A stretch of DNA of 64,000 nucleotides, from NCBI GenBank assembly GCA_964574815.1, contig CAZNPL010000012.1, positions 62,001 through 126,000 on the forward strand. The letters run 5' to 3'. The notes below the pieces were generated by a model. It was not told the DNA's origin. It ran no database searches and saw nothing but the letters and a program-made list of their open reading frames with translations. Source of the stretch: CAZNPL01 sp964574815. Lineage in GTDB: Bacteria > Planctomycetota > Phycisphaerae > UBA1845. Positions 34,646 through 43,410 of this stretch are shown piece by piece; position 1 is the stretch's first letter, and each line of letters begins with the position of its first letter. The position numbers and the translations under genes are program-made.

Positions 34646-36550
34646 GTGCGGTCATATCAGTCCCCTACATATCAAGTGATTCTCGGCATCGTTTCGGCAT
34701 TATGCGCAGTCCACGCGACTCACGCGCAACCCTGCACGCAATATCAGGTCACCAAGCTGGTGGCCTTCGACGGCGAGACATTCGACAAGTTCGGTCATGG
34801 GTCGGCGATAAGTGACCCATGGTTTTTCATGGGGGCCGACGGCCGCAGCGAGGCCGGGGAATTCGCCAACAGTGGTGCGGTCTACGTGTACCTGAGGACC
34901 GGCGAAGAAACCTGGACATTTCGCGAGAAGCTGTTCGCCCCGGACGCCTTTGGCGGGGAGAATTTCGGCCGTTCGATCGATACGAACGGGACGCACTTGG
35001 TTGTGGGGGCAATGGACGCCAACGCTTCCTGCGGCGACAGTACATGCATAAGCGGCGCGGCGTACGTGTTCTACCTGGCGGATCAGGGGACGCCCGATCC
35101 CCTGGACGACGTCTGGCTGGCGCAGGACAAGCTGGTGCCGACCGTTCCCTTGCACGGTCTTAAGTTCGGGCTCAACTCGGCCATCCACGGCGACTGGGTC
35201 GTTGTGGGTGGGGGCATCACGTCGTGCGAACCGGGAAGCGGTTCGGCCTACATCTATCACCGAGACGACGGCGGCACGCCGGACGACCCGACCGATGACA
35301 CCTGGCCGTTGCACGCGGAGCTGACCAGCCCCGGCGCCGCGGAAAACCCGAACGACCACTTCGGCTGGGACGTGGACATCTGGGAGAACCGCGTGGTGGT
35401 CGGCGCGAAGGGCTGGTGCCCGGCGGAGGAAGAGGAATTCACGGGCCTGGCCTATGCGTTCCGCCGGGACGATGCCGGGACGCCGGGCGACGTGACGGAC
35501 GACACCTGGGTCCATGAGTCGAGGCTGTCGCCGCTCAGTCATCAGGGCGACCAGCAGTTCGGGGCGGCCGTGTCCATCCGCGGGGACGTGATTGCCGTGG
35601 GGGCGCAGGACGACAACACCTTTGCGTTCACGGCCGGTTCGGTCTACGCGTTCCGGCTCGACGACGGCGGGACACCGGCGGACGAGACCGACGATTCCTG
35701 GGCGTTGGAGGAGCAACTGTTCACCGAGATCGCCGGAGTCGCGGCTGACCTGGGCGTCGACGTGGAGATCAGCGGTAACCGGATCATGGCCGGGGCGTGG
35801 AGGCACACCGTCGATCCACAACTGATGAGCGAGGGGGGAGGGTTCACGTTTCGTTACGCCGGGGGCGTGTGGCACGACGAGCAGCGTTTGCTCTCAGACG
35901 TGCGTGACTCCACCGCTCAGGTTTGCGAGCGGGTGGCACACCAGGGCGAGTGGGTCGTCTGCTCGGAGGACCAGGACGATACCGCCGCCGAAGACGCCGG
36001 AGCCGCCTACATCTTCAAGGTGCAAAACGACTGCGACGGCGACTGCACCAGCGACGAGGATGAGTTGGCGGCCGGGGCCACCGACTGCAACGCCAATGGG
36101 CTGCCCGATGTGTGCGAGCCGGACTGCAACACGAACGGGGTGGCCGACGCGTGCGACATCGCAGCCGGAACCAGCGAGGACTGCAATGCGAACGGCGTCC
36201 CCGACGAATGCGACCGCGACTGTAACGCTGACGGCCTCCCCGATGATTGCGCCACGGCCTGCACCGAGGTGTGCGAGTGCAACGACTTCGATGCGTGCAC
36301 GCTGGATGACTGCGTGGAGGGAGCATGCACGCACACGCCCCGGCCTTACGGCGACGTGACGGGCAACGGGCTGGTCAACCTGTTCGACATCTTCGGCATG
36401 CTGGACGCCATCGCCGGGGAGAACGGCGGGTCCGCCATGCATCTGTACGACATTCAACCATGTCCCGGCGACGACGAAGTGAACCTGTCGGACGTCTTCG
36501 CGGTGCTGGACGCGATCGGCGGGAAGGACCCGTGCTTTTGCGGGTCGTGA
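34646..36550 (+). CDS. Large secreted FG-GAP-like protein with Cys-Asp repeats and dockerin-like tail
   Basis: A 634-aa exported protein. A signal peptide (about 1-27, VILGIVSALCAVHATHAQ) is followed by six or seven repeats of about 55-60 residues reading FG..VDI..N.VVVGA...G.AYVF, an FG-GAP/integrin-like beta-propeller (about 30-450). Then come D-C-N-x-N-G-x-P-D-E-C-D calcium-type repeats (DCNANGLPDVCEPDC, DCNANGVPDECD), a Cys-rich ECNDFDACTLDDCVEGAC segment and a dockerin-like end with two Asp/Asn loops (GDVTGNGLVNLFDIF..., GDDEVNLSDVF...). It is probably a surface or extracellular Ca-binding protein. The start is GTG at 34646 with GAGGAGG upstream. The tail is shared with the protein at 44354. 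Confidence 0.85.
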   Translation: MRSYQSPTYQVILGIVSALCAVHATHAQPCTQYQVTKLVAFDGETFDKFGHGSAISDPWFFMGADGRSEAGEFANSGAVYVYLRTGEETWTFREKLFAPDAFGGENFGRSIDTNGTHLVVGAMDANASCGDSTCISGAAYVFYLADQGTPDPLDDVWLAQDKLVPTVPLHGLKFGLNSAIHGDWVVVGGGITSCEPGSGSAYIYHRDDGGTPDDPTDDTWPLHAELTSPGAAENPNDHFGWDVDIWENRVVVGAKGWCPAEEEEFTGLAYAFRRDDAGTPGDVTDDTWVHESRLSPLSHQGDQQFGAAVSIRGDVIAVGAQDDNTFAFTAGSVYAFRLDDGGTPADETDDSWALEEQLFTEIAGVAADLGVDVEISGNRIMAGAWRHTVDPQLMSEGGGFTFRYAGGVWHDEQRLLSDVRDSTAQVCERVAHQGEWVVCSEDQDDTAAEDAGAAYIFKVQNDCDGDCTSDEDELAAGATDCNANGLPDVCEPDCNTNGVADACDIAAGTSEDCNANGVPDECDRDCNADGLPDDCATACTEVCECNDFDACTLDDCVEGACTHTPRPYGDVTGNGLVNLFDIFGMLDAIAGENGGSAMHLYDIQPCPGDDEVNLSDVFAVLDAIGGKDPCFCGS

Positions 36551-36589
36551 ACAAAGGAAGCCATCAGGAAGAGTTGTTCCGCCACAGGC

Positions 36590-36638
36590 GGATCAGTTGT
36601 CAGTAAGGAGCCATCAGCCATTAGCCGTCAGCCTTCAG
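36590..36638. repeat. Heptamer array NNNTCAG x7
   Basis: Seven contiguous heptamers: GGATCAG, TTGTCAG, TAAGGAG, CCATCAG, CCATTAG, CCGTCAG, CCTTCAG. Five of the seven end in TCAG and all end in AG. The first overlaps a left half of the AGGCGGATCCGCCT palindrome. Confidence 0.75.
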
Positions 36639-36827
36639 CCGGAGCGTGCCGGGGCCGGTTGTTGTGCCGCGAGGTCCTTGCGCGATTCGAGCTTGGTTGG
36701 TGTACTGATCATGACCCCACCTGTCGCTTCCGGAGAGATGGGCCACCCGGCGTTTTTGATTACCGTGCGTGGCAAGCTCCTCAGCCGTCCCTCCGGGACT
36801 CGGTTGTTTTGGACCGGGACGTTTACC

Positions 36828-36987
36828 CAGCGATGAATCGCTGGGCTATTCTCAGGTGCCCCTCCGGGGCACGGGTGGGTACCTCTGTGGCAGGGGGTCG
36901 TCCTTTCCCTGGCTACTGATCGAGAGCAGTGGCACACGTTCGGATACGGTCCGCTCCCTTACGGTCGCGGCTCGGAAAAGTCACACA
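36828..36987. repeat. Composite repeat block before ymdB
   Basis: Contains the fused palindrome CCCAGCGAT-GA-ATCGCTGGG (36829-36848), GCTATTCTCAGGTGCCCC with its TCC-GGGGCAC hairpin, and about 65 bp later GGTCCGCTCCCTTACGG and TCGCGGCTCGGAAAAG. The whole 460-bp gap 36551-37010 holds no supported gene. Confidence 0.65.
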
Positions 36988-37010
36988 CTTGCGGTGGTGC
37001 GGTTGCTTGG

Positions 37011-37820
37011 TCAGGTGGTTGGTTGTTGATCGTTTTCGGTGATGCGGATTCTTTCTATGGAGGTGGCTCGGCCGGTTTCTGATTTGACCTGGATGGTGAC
37101 GCCGCTGAGGCGGGCGTCGTCGCGGGCTACGTCGAAGGGGATGGGGACGGAGGTGATCATGGAGGAGAGGACGCGGTCTTTTCGGCGGCCGAGTACGGAG
37201 TCGTGGGGGCCGGTCATGCCGAGGTCGGTGATATAGGCGGTTCCCTTGGGGAGGATGCATTCGTCGGCGGTGGGGACGTGGGTGTGGGTGCCGACGACGG
37301 CGCTGACGCGGCCGTCGAGGTGCCAGCCGAGGGCGATCTTTTCGGCGGTGGCCTCGGCGTGGACGTCGACGACGATGATACGCACGTCGTCGGGAATGGT
37401 GCCGAGGACTCGATCGGCGGCGCGGAAGGGGCAATCGGCGTTGGTGCGCATGTACATCCGTCCAAGGAGGGAGAGGACGGCGACGCGTGCGCCGCCGGCG
37501 GTTTCCCAGACGGCGTACTGGTGGCCCGGGGCCTGCGGTGCGAGGTTGGCCGGTCGGACGATGCGCTCGGACTTCTCGAGGACGGGGATGATTTCCTTGC
37601 GGCGGTAGATGTGGTCGCCGAGGGTCATGAGGTTGACGCCGGCGGCAATGAGCTTTTCGTAGAGGTTTGGGGTCAGGCCCGAGCCGGCCGCGACGTTTTC
37701 GACGTTTACGATGTTACAGTCGACTTCGCGCTCGGCGGCGATTTTCGGGAGTGCTTCGGTGAGGATGCGGCGGCCGGGGCCCCCGACGACATCTCCCACG
37801 CACAACAGGGTCACATCCAT
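37011..37820 (-). CDS. ymdB: YmdB-family metallophosphoesterase
   Basis: A 269-aa phosphodiesterase of the YmdB/TIGR00282 type, which in Bacillus hydrolyses 2',3'-cyclic AMP and affects biofilm/nanotube behaviour and RNase Y. Metal-site motifs are visible: LCVGDVVGGPGRR, VNVENVAAGSG, LTLGDHIYRRKE, VDVHAEATAEK and VVGTHTHVPTAD. The third motif is normally G-N-H with a ligand Asn; here it is G-D-H. It lies 27 bp downstream of rny on the same strand, the same gene pair as in many Firmicutes, supporting a shared role in RNA turnover. The ATG at 37820 is preferred over a TTG two codons upstream. Confidence 0.9.
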   Translation of the reverse strand: MDVTLLCVGDVVGGPGRRILTEALPKIAAEREVDCNIVNVENVAAGSGLTPNLYEKLIAAGVNLMTLGDHIYRRKEIIPVLEKSERIVRPANLAPQAPGHQYAVWETAGGARVAVLSLLGRMYMRTNADCPFRAADRVLGTIPDDVRIIVVDVHAEATAEKIALGWHLDGRVSAVVGTHTHVPTADECILPKGTAYITDLGMTGPHDSVLGRRKDRVLSSMITSVPIPFDVARDDARLSGVTIQVKSETGRATSIERIRITENDQQPTT

Positions 37821-37847
37821 GACCAATTCGACCGATTGAAGGCCGGT

Positions 37848-39419
37848 TTACTTTGCGTACTCGACGGCGCGCAGCTCTCGCAGCACGGTGACCTTGACCT
37901 CGCCCGGATAGGTCATTTCCTCTTCGACCTCTCGGGCGACGTCGCGGGCGAGCTTGGCGGCGGAGCCGTCGTCGAGGCGGTTGGCGTCCACGATCACGCG
38001 GATCTCGCGTCCGGCCTGGATGGCGTACGCCTGTTCCACGCCGTCATGCTTGGAGGCGATGGCCTCCAGTTGTTCCAGGCGTTGAATATAACGTTCCAGC
38101 GATTCTCTGCGACCCCCCGGTCTGGAAGCGCTGATGGCGTCGGCGGCCATCACCAGCAGGGTGTAGGGGGTGGTGGCCTCGATGTCACCGTGGTGGCCGG
38201 CGATGGCGTTGAGAACCTCGGGGCGCTCGTTGAGCCGGCGGCAGATATCAGCGCCGATCTGGGGGTGGCCTCCCTCGATTTCGTGGTCGACGGCTTTTCC
38301 GAGGTCGTGCAGCAGGCCGCAGCGTCGGGCGAGTCGGCCGTCGAGGCCGAGCTCATCGGCCATCACCTGGCAGAGATAGGCGACCTCGATACTGTGTCGC
38401 AGGACGTTCTGGCCATAGCTGGTGCGGTAATGGAGACGGCCGAGGAGGTCGATCAGCTTGCGGTGCAGGCCTGGGACGTTGGCCTCGAGTTGGGCGGCCT
38501 TGCCGTTCTCGATGATGGCCCGCTCTACCTCCTTGCGGGTCTGCAGGGTTATTTCTTCAATCCGGCCGGGGTGGATGCGTCCGTCGGTAATCAGCTTTTC
38601 CAGGGTTTGGCGGGCGATCTCGCGTCGGACGGGGTCGAAGGAGCTGACGACGACGACGCCTGGGGTGTCGTCGACGATGACGTCGACGCCGGTTGCTTTT
38701 TCGAAGGCACGGATATTGCGGCCTTCGCGGCCGATGACGCGGCCTTTCATGTCGTCCGAGGGGATGTCGATGGCGGAGACGGTGCTTTCGCAGGTGATGT
38801 CGGCGGCGTAGCGCTGGATGGCGGTGATGGTGATCTCGCGGGCGCGTTCCGCGGCGTTTTCGCGGGCCTCGGTCAGCAGTTTGGAGATGAGCTGGCCGGC
38901 CTCGTGCTTGAGCTCGCGCTCGAGTGAGGAGAGCAGTTCACGTTTTCCGTCGTCGCGGCTCATGCCTGAGACGCGTTCGAGTTCTTCCTGGCGGCGGAGT
39001 AGGAGCTCCTCTGTTTCGCGTTCGGCGATTGTGAGTTTTTCGGCCCGTTCGGCGACCTGCTGCTCGGCTTTTTCCAGGTGGCGCTCTTTGGTGGTCAGGG
39101 TATCGAGTTTGCTGTCGAGATTGTCCTCGCGCTTTGTCAGTCGTTTCTCGACCTCTTTGAGCTCGGCTCGGACGGCGTCGGACTCCTTTCGGAACTCCTC
39201 CATGAGCCGTTCGCGTTCGGCGCGGGCATCCAGTTCAGCCGATCGGACTTTGAGTTCGTAGGTCTGCCGGGCGTCCTCGATAATCCGCTGGGATTCTTTT
39301 TTTCCAGCAGCGATCCGGGAGCGGCCGATCAACATCGACGCGATCTGGACGAAGAGTCCTCCGACGGCAAAGGCGACGAAGAGCAACGCCCAGGTTTGGA
39401 CAGTAGTTTGTGCTAACAC
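37848..39419 (-). CDS. rny: Ribonuclease Y
   Basis: A 523-aa RNase Y. An N-terminal membrane helix (LLFVAFAVGGLFVQIASMLIG, about 11-31) is followed by a long coiled coil (about 40-190, rich in E/K/R), a KH domain (MKGRVIGREGRNIRAFEKATGVD, cited here by GREGRNIRAFE) and an HD domain (LLHDLGKAVDHEIEGGH) that cleaves single-stranded RNA. It initiates mRNA decay at the membrane. The start is GTG at 39419, with GGGTGGGTGA about 10 bases upstream. Length and domain order match the family. It is followed by ymdB after 27 bp. Confidence 0.95.
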   Translation of the reverse strand: MLAQTTVQTWALLFVAFAVGGLFVQIASMLIGRSRIAAGKKESQRIIEDARQTYELKVRSAELDARAERERLMEEFRKESDAVRAELKEVEKRLTKREDNLDSKLDTLTTKERHLEKAEQQVAERAEKLTIAERETEELLLRRQEELERVSGMSRDDGKRELLSSLERELKHEAGQLISKLLTEARENAAERAREITITAIQRYAADITCESTVSAIDIPSDDMKGRVIGREGRNIRAFEKATGVDVIVDDTPGVVVVSSFDPVRREIARQTLEKLITDGRIHPGRIEEITLQTRKEVERAIIENGKAAQLEANVPGLHRKLIDLLGRLHYRTSYGQNVLRHSIEVAYLCQVMADELGLDGRLARRCGLLHDLGKAVDHEIEGGHPQIGADICRRLNERPEVLNAIAGHHGDIEATTPYTLLVMAADAISASRPGGRRESLERYIQRLEQLEAIASKHDGVEQAYAIQAGREIRVIVDANRLDDGSAAKLARDVAREVEEEMTYPGEVKVTVLRELRAVEYAK

Positions 39420-39784
39420 CTTGAATCACCCACCCTGACGTCAGCCAAGCCCCGGGAACCGACTATCGGCGGCAGGCGGTTCGGCCGCATGACCTCGTGA
39501 TGGCGCCGGGCGGGCACCTGAGGACACACGGATCACGAACTTTGGACCACCTGGGTTCCAGGGGGACTTGCCGGGCTGCCTCGGGCAGACGAGGCGTCAA
39601 TCAGCGGCGCCGCGACGCGCCTGAATGGGCAGGTTCAAGAGTTGAGGATGGCGAACGCGTGTCGCCTTCATTCAATCAACTTGCGATTACACGTTCGGCC
39701 GGGTGTTTGGAGCCGTTCCTCAGCCGTACACATCCTTCCAACTTTTGAAATCCTCGGATCGGATCAACAAGCATACGATCCTGC

Positions 39785-40051
39785 TCAAAACGTCCCTTTT
39801 CGGCGGCGGTCAACGCTCATTATCGCGAGCGTGGAGCGGGATGGATTGGTGACCGAAGTCGCCGAACCGGGTGCGGCAATCACTGCTGAGACGCCCCGAC
39901 CGTTCTTGAGGCCGGCGGCAAGTAGTTCATTCTCCTCGATCAATTCCAAGCCCCACGTGGCAAACGGCCCGCCTCGGGCGGCCACCGTTGTCAGCGGGAC
40001 AAGTTCAGTGTCATTGAAAAATCCAGGCGCACACCTTGCGCCGTAAATCAT
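39785..40051 (-). CDS. Possible leaderless small protein, unknown
   Basis: An 88-aa frame starting ATG at 40051 (MIYGARCAPGFFNDTELVPL, then LTTVAARGGPFATWGLELIEEN...). The composition is protein-like but no family is recognised. A near-consensus promoter (TTGACA, 16-bp spacer, TATTAT) lies immediately upstream and would start transcription at or next to the A of the ATG, giving a leaderless message; there is no ribosome-binding site. It is convergent with nothing nearby and lies in the 829-bp gap between rny and dsbD. Coding status is uncertain. Confidence 0.35.
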   Translation of the reverse strand: MIYGARCAPGFFNDTELVPLTTVAARGGPFATWGLELIEENELLAAGLKNGRGVSAVIAAPGSATSVTNPSRSTLAIMSVDRRRKGTF

Positions 40052-40056
40052 CTGTA

Positions 40057-40084
40057 ATAATATCGTCGCGCGGGCTTCTGTCAA
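40057..40084 (-). promoter_or_regulatory. Strong sigma-70 promoter on minus strand
   Basis: Reading the minus strand: TTGACA at 40084-40079, 16-bp spacer, TATTAT at 40062-40057. Five of six and six of six consensus positions match the housekeeping sigma boxes. Predicted transcription start is about 40050, which coincides with the ATG of the small frame at 40051. The rest of the gap (39420-39784) holds nothing I can support. Confidence 0.6.
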
Positions 40085-40247
40085 TCAAGTTTGAATCTGT
40101 CGGAGGTGGCGGGGACTCGGAACATTGACAAAAGCTGATAGAATTTCGGGGGGTCCGGGCTGGTTGATATTGCGTAGAAATCGATGGGAGGAGCGCTTAA
40201 AACGTGACTATTACGTGGAAGGGGAATTCGGATTGGCCGCGAGCGAC

Positions 40248-42797
40248 ATGATGACCATGCGGGATAGGGTGAATCGGGCGATATTGTTGAAGCTTTGGAT
40301 GGCGGCGGCGCTGCTGGGGTATGGCGGGGTGCCGGCGGTGGCGGCGAACAAGGCCAAGGTGGAGCTGGTGCCGTCGGTGAGCGCCGTGGCCCCGGGCGAG
40401 TCGTTCGAGGTGGGGCTGCATTTCAAGATTGAGGGCGACTGGCACATCTACTGGAAGAATCCGGGCGAGTCGGGCATGCGGCCTAAGGCGACTTGGAAGC
40501 TCCCGGACGGGTTTTCGGTCGGGGATCTTCGTTTTCCGGTCCCGAAGCGGCATATCGACCGGGCCTCGACGGTGACGAACATTCTGGAGGACGAGCCGAT
40601 TCTTCTGGCGACCGTGACTGCGCCGGGGGATGTGGGGGCGGCGCGGGAGGTGGAGATTGCGGCCGATCTGGTCTGGCTGGTGTGTGAGCGGCGCTGTCTT
40701 CGGGAGAAGCAGTCGGTCAGCGTGACGCTGCCGGTTGTCCGGGCTGCGAATGAGGTCAAAGCGGTCAACGAGAAGCTTTTCGAGCGGGCCAGGCGGCAGA
40801 TGCCGGTGGCGGGTCCCGAGGGAAAGATTGTCACGCTCAAGCCTTATCTGGGGCGGGGGCGGTTCAGTCCGGGCTCGACGTTCGAGATCCATCTGGACGT
40901 ACAGATCCGGAAGGGTTTCCACATTCAGTCGAACACGCCGCGATTCTCCGGTCTGTACCCGACGGACGTGTTCATGGGGCCCACCGAGAACGTCTGGTTT
41001 GAGATGCCGGAGTTTCCCGAGGCCGAGATGCTGGAGATTCCGGGGATCGGCAAGACGGGGCAGTTCGGGGGCGAGATCACCATTCGGATTCCGATCGAGG
41101 CAGACGAGGAGTTGCCGGGTGATTCTCGGGAGTTCGAGGGCGTTTTCGCGTATCAGGGATGCAAAGACGGTACGGGTTCGTGCCTGCCGCCTGAGGGGGT
41201 TGAGTGGTCGCTGACGGTGCCGGTCGGGGTGGCTGCGGCTACGGAAGAGGGGCAGGAGCGGGCTGCCTTGGCGGGCCGTGATGGCACGGATGGCACGGGT
41301 GAGGCGGTTGAGCGCGGCGGCGATGGTCTGTCTGTGGGCGAGACGGGCGTGGATATGACCGGTGACGTGGTCGGCGCGGTCAAGCCCGAGGGGCAGGGTC
41401 GTGGGGATGCGACCGGCGCTGGCGCGGGAGGCATGAAGGCCGGCCCGGTAGCGGGCGATGACGAGCAGACGTTAGGCCAGCGGTTTGAGGCGTTTCTGAA
41501 AGGTCTGGGGCTGCCCGGGCTATTGCTGGGATGTTTCATCTATGGTCTGGCGTTGAACGCTACTCCGTGTGTTCTGCCACTGTTATCGATCAAGGTGATG
41601 GGGTTTGTGCACCAGGCACATGAAAGTCGGCGGCGCGCCTTCGCGCTGGCGCTTGCGTTCGGGATCGGGGTGGTGTTGTTTTTTATTCCATTGGGGTTAC
41701 TGGCGGCGCAGGGAAAGAACATATTCCAGTATCCGCAAGCGGTTATTGCACTGGCAACGGTCGTGTTTGCGTTGGCTCTAAGCATGCTCGGCGTGTACAC
41801 GCTGCAGGTGCCGACGGCGGCGACGAAGCTGGATGCCACGATGCAGAAGGAGGGGCTGTTGACGTCCTTTGGTAAAGGGGCGCTGGCGCCGGTGCTGGGG
41901 TTTGCGTGCACGGGGCCGTTGCTGGCAGGGTTCTTCGGTCTGGCGACGCGGCAGGCGGGTTCGGTGGCGATCGCGTCGTTCGTCATGATCGGGCTGGGGA
42001 TGGCGAGTCCGTACATTCTGCTGGGGGCCAACCCGAATTGGCTGCGATTTTTGCCGAAGCCGGGCAACTGGATGATCACGTTCGAACGGATCATGGGTTT
42101 CCTGCTCATGGCGATGGTGGTGTGGCTGTTGAATCCGTTGGCGACTCAGCTCGGGGGGACCGGGATCCTGTGGACGATGGCTTTTCTGGTGGCGATCGGC
42201 ATGGCGTGCTGGATTCTCGGTCGGATCCATTACAGCATGGAGACGGCGGTTCGGATGGGCTATCGGGTCGGCGCGGGCGTTGTGGTTCTCTTTGCAGCGG
42301 TTTTGATTTATGGATGGGCCTTCCCGTTGGATGAGGCGATGGAAGAGAGGCAGCGTCTGCTGGCGGAGTCGACATTGCCGGTGGCTGAATCAGCGGGTGA
42401 GGTCGAATGGCGGACGTGGTCGCCGGAGTCGGTGGCGAAGGCCGTATCGGCCGGGAAGACAGTGTTCGTGGATTTCACGGCGGCTTGGTGCACCGTGTGC
42501 AAGGCAAACAAGAAGCTGGCGATCGACACGCCGGAGGTTCAGGGGAAGATGGAGGAACTCGGTGTGGTGGCGTTTCGGGGGGACTTCTCGTTCGGGGATG
42601 AGCGTATCAGCGCGATGTTGAAGAAGCACGATCGCCCGGGTGTGCCGTTGAATCTGGTTTATCCGCCGAATCAGCTTGATGATCCGATTGTTTTGCGGCC
42701 CAATCTGACGAAGGAGTACCTCGTGAGCAAGCTCGAGCAGGCGGGGCGCTCGCTCAACCTGGCATCGCTGGGTACTTCGCCGGGGGATGTTCGCTAG
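40248..42797 (+). CDS. dsbD: DsbD-type thiol:disulphide interchange protein
   Basis: An 849-aa membrane protein that passes electrons from cytoplasmic thioredoxin to periplasmic thiols. A signal peptide (LLKLWMAAALLGYGGVPAVA) leads to an N-terminal periplasmic DsbD-alpha-like region in two parts (about 25-380), then a Gly/Asp-rich linker. The eight-helix DsbD domain contains the two redox Cys (NATPCVLPLLSIKVMG and LGFACTGPLLAGFFG), and the C-terminal thioredoxin domain has WCTVC in FTAAWCTVCKANK. The exact start is uncertain: ATGs at 40248, 40251 and 40257 are clustered, and none has a strong ribosome-binding site. The large N-terminal domain is bigger than in E. coli DsbD, resembling the ScsB-like group. 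Confidence 0.88.
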   Translation: MMTMRDRVNRAILLKLWMAAALLGYGGVPAVAANKAKVELVPSVSAVAPGESFEVGLHFKIEGDWHIYWKNPGESGMRPKATWKLPDGFSVGDLRFPVPKRHIDRASTVTNILEDEPILLATVTAPGDVGAAREVEIAADLVWLVCERRCLREKQSVSVTLPVVRAANEVKAVNEKLFERARRQMPVAGPEGKIVTLKPYLGRGRFSPGSTFEIHLDVQIRKGFHIQSNTPRFSGLYPTDVFMGPTENVWFEMPEFPEAEMLEIPGIGKTGQFGGEITIRIPIEADEELPGDSREFEGVFAYQGCKDGTGSCLPPEGVEWSLTVPVGVAAATEEGQERAALAGRDGTDGTGEAVERGGDGLSVGETGVDMTGDVVGAVKPEGQGRGDATGAGAGGMKAGPVAGDDEQTLGQRFEAFLKGLGLPGLLLGCFIYGLALNATPCVLPLLSIKVMGFVHQAHESRRRAFALALAFGIGVVLFFIPLGLLAAQGKNIFQYPQAVIALATVVFALALSMLGVYTLQVPTAATKLDATMQKEGLLTSFGKGALAPVLGFACTGPLLAGFFGLATRQAGSVAIASFVMIGLGMASPYILLGANPNWLRFLPKPGNWMITFERIMGFLLMAMVVWLLNPLATQLGGTGILWTMAFLVAIGMACWILGRIHYSMETAVRMGYRVGAGVVVLFAAVLIYGWAFPLDEAMEERQRLLAESTLPVAESAGEVEWRTWSPESVAKAVSAGKTVFVDFTAAWCTVCKANKKLAIDTPEVQGKMEELGVVAFRGDFSFGDERISAMLKKHDRPGVPLNLVYPPNQLDDPIVLRPNLTKEYLVSKLEQAGRSLNLASLGTSPGDVR

Positions 42798-42831
42798 AAC
42801 GTCTTTCGATTCCGAGTTGGAGCCGGCACAG

Positions 42832-42854
42832 CACTGGCGGACAAGCCGCCAGTG
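42832..42854. repeat. Palindromic repeat CACTGGCGG-ACAAG-CCGCCAGTG
   Basis: Perfect 9-bp arms with a 5-nt loop, followed by GCACGC. Related copies: 53126-53148 (diverged loop GACGA, CACTGGCG/CGCCGGTG), 28893-28914 (partial) and 45721-45756 (interrupted by the ATCCGCCTGGGGC unit). It lies just after dsbD and may double as its terminator. Confidence 0.7.
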
Positions 42855-42998
42855 GCACGCAGCAACCCCTCCGGCGTGGGCTTTAAACTCGCGCGTTAAT
42901 TTTCTCTTCTGGCATGAAGGCTATAAGGGGGAGCTCCGTCAGGGTTGGTGTTCTGCTGCGCGAATGGCTGTGCGCATGGGATTCTTGTGAAAAAGTTC

Positions 42999-43037
42999 TT
43001 GACGTTCGGCGGTTGTTAGGTTATATTACACCTAACA
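42999..43037 (+). promoter_or_regulatory. lexA promoter with overlapping 24-bp palindromic operator
   Basis: TTGACG at 42999-43004, a 17-bp spacer and TATATT at 43022-43027 form a good sigma-70 promoter. A perfect inverted repeat, TGTTAGGT (43014-43021) and ACCTAACA (43030-43037) around 8 central bases, covers the -10 box. The position suits a repressor site; because LexA genes are usually self-repressed, this is a candidate SOS box for this lineage. It matches neither the GAAC-N4-GTTC (Gram-positive) nor CTGT-N8-ACAG (E. coli) boxes. About 380 nt separate the predicted start from the lexA ATG. Confidence 0.55.
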
Positions 43038-43410
43038 GTCTACGAACTGACTGCGGTGATGAACGGAATCGCTGAGGCGAGGAGCTTCATGAACGCTAAG
43101 GATGGCTGCCCGCAGGATTTACCGTTGTGCGTCTTCGGCCCCGGGGGCGAATACCGGACCGAGTGGCCTCCGGGGCTGATTTCCTCGTCCTCGGCGGTGG
43201 GCGTTGGGGAATCGCGTGCGGTCGGGAGATTTCGGCGGCAGGCCGGCTCGGGTCGGATGTCAGGGGCGTCGTTGCTGGCGCGGCTCGAGCGGCGGTCGAT
43301 GGCGGGGGTGGCGATGACGCGGCGGCTGTTGCGGCGTGCTTTGCGATCGGGCGCGCTTCCGGTGGTCGCGGTTGGTCCAGAGCCTCTGGCTGTGCTTAAG
43401 GAGTGTCATC

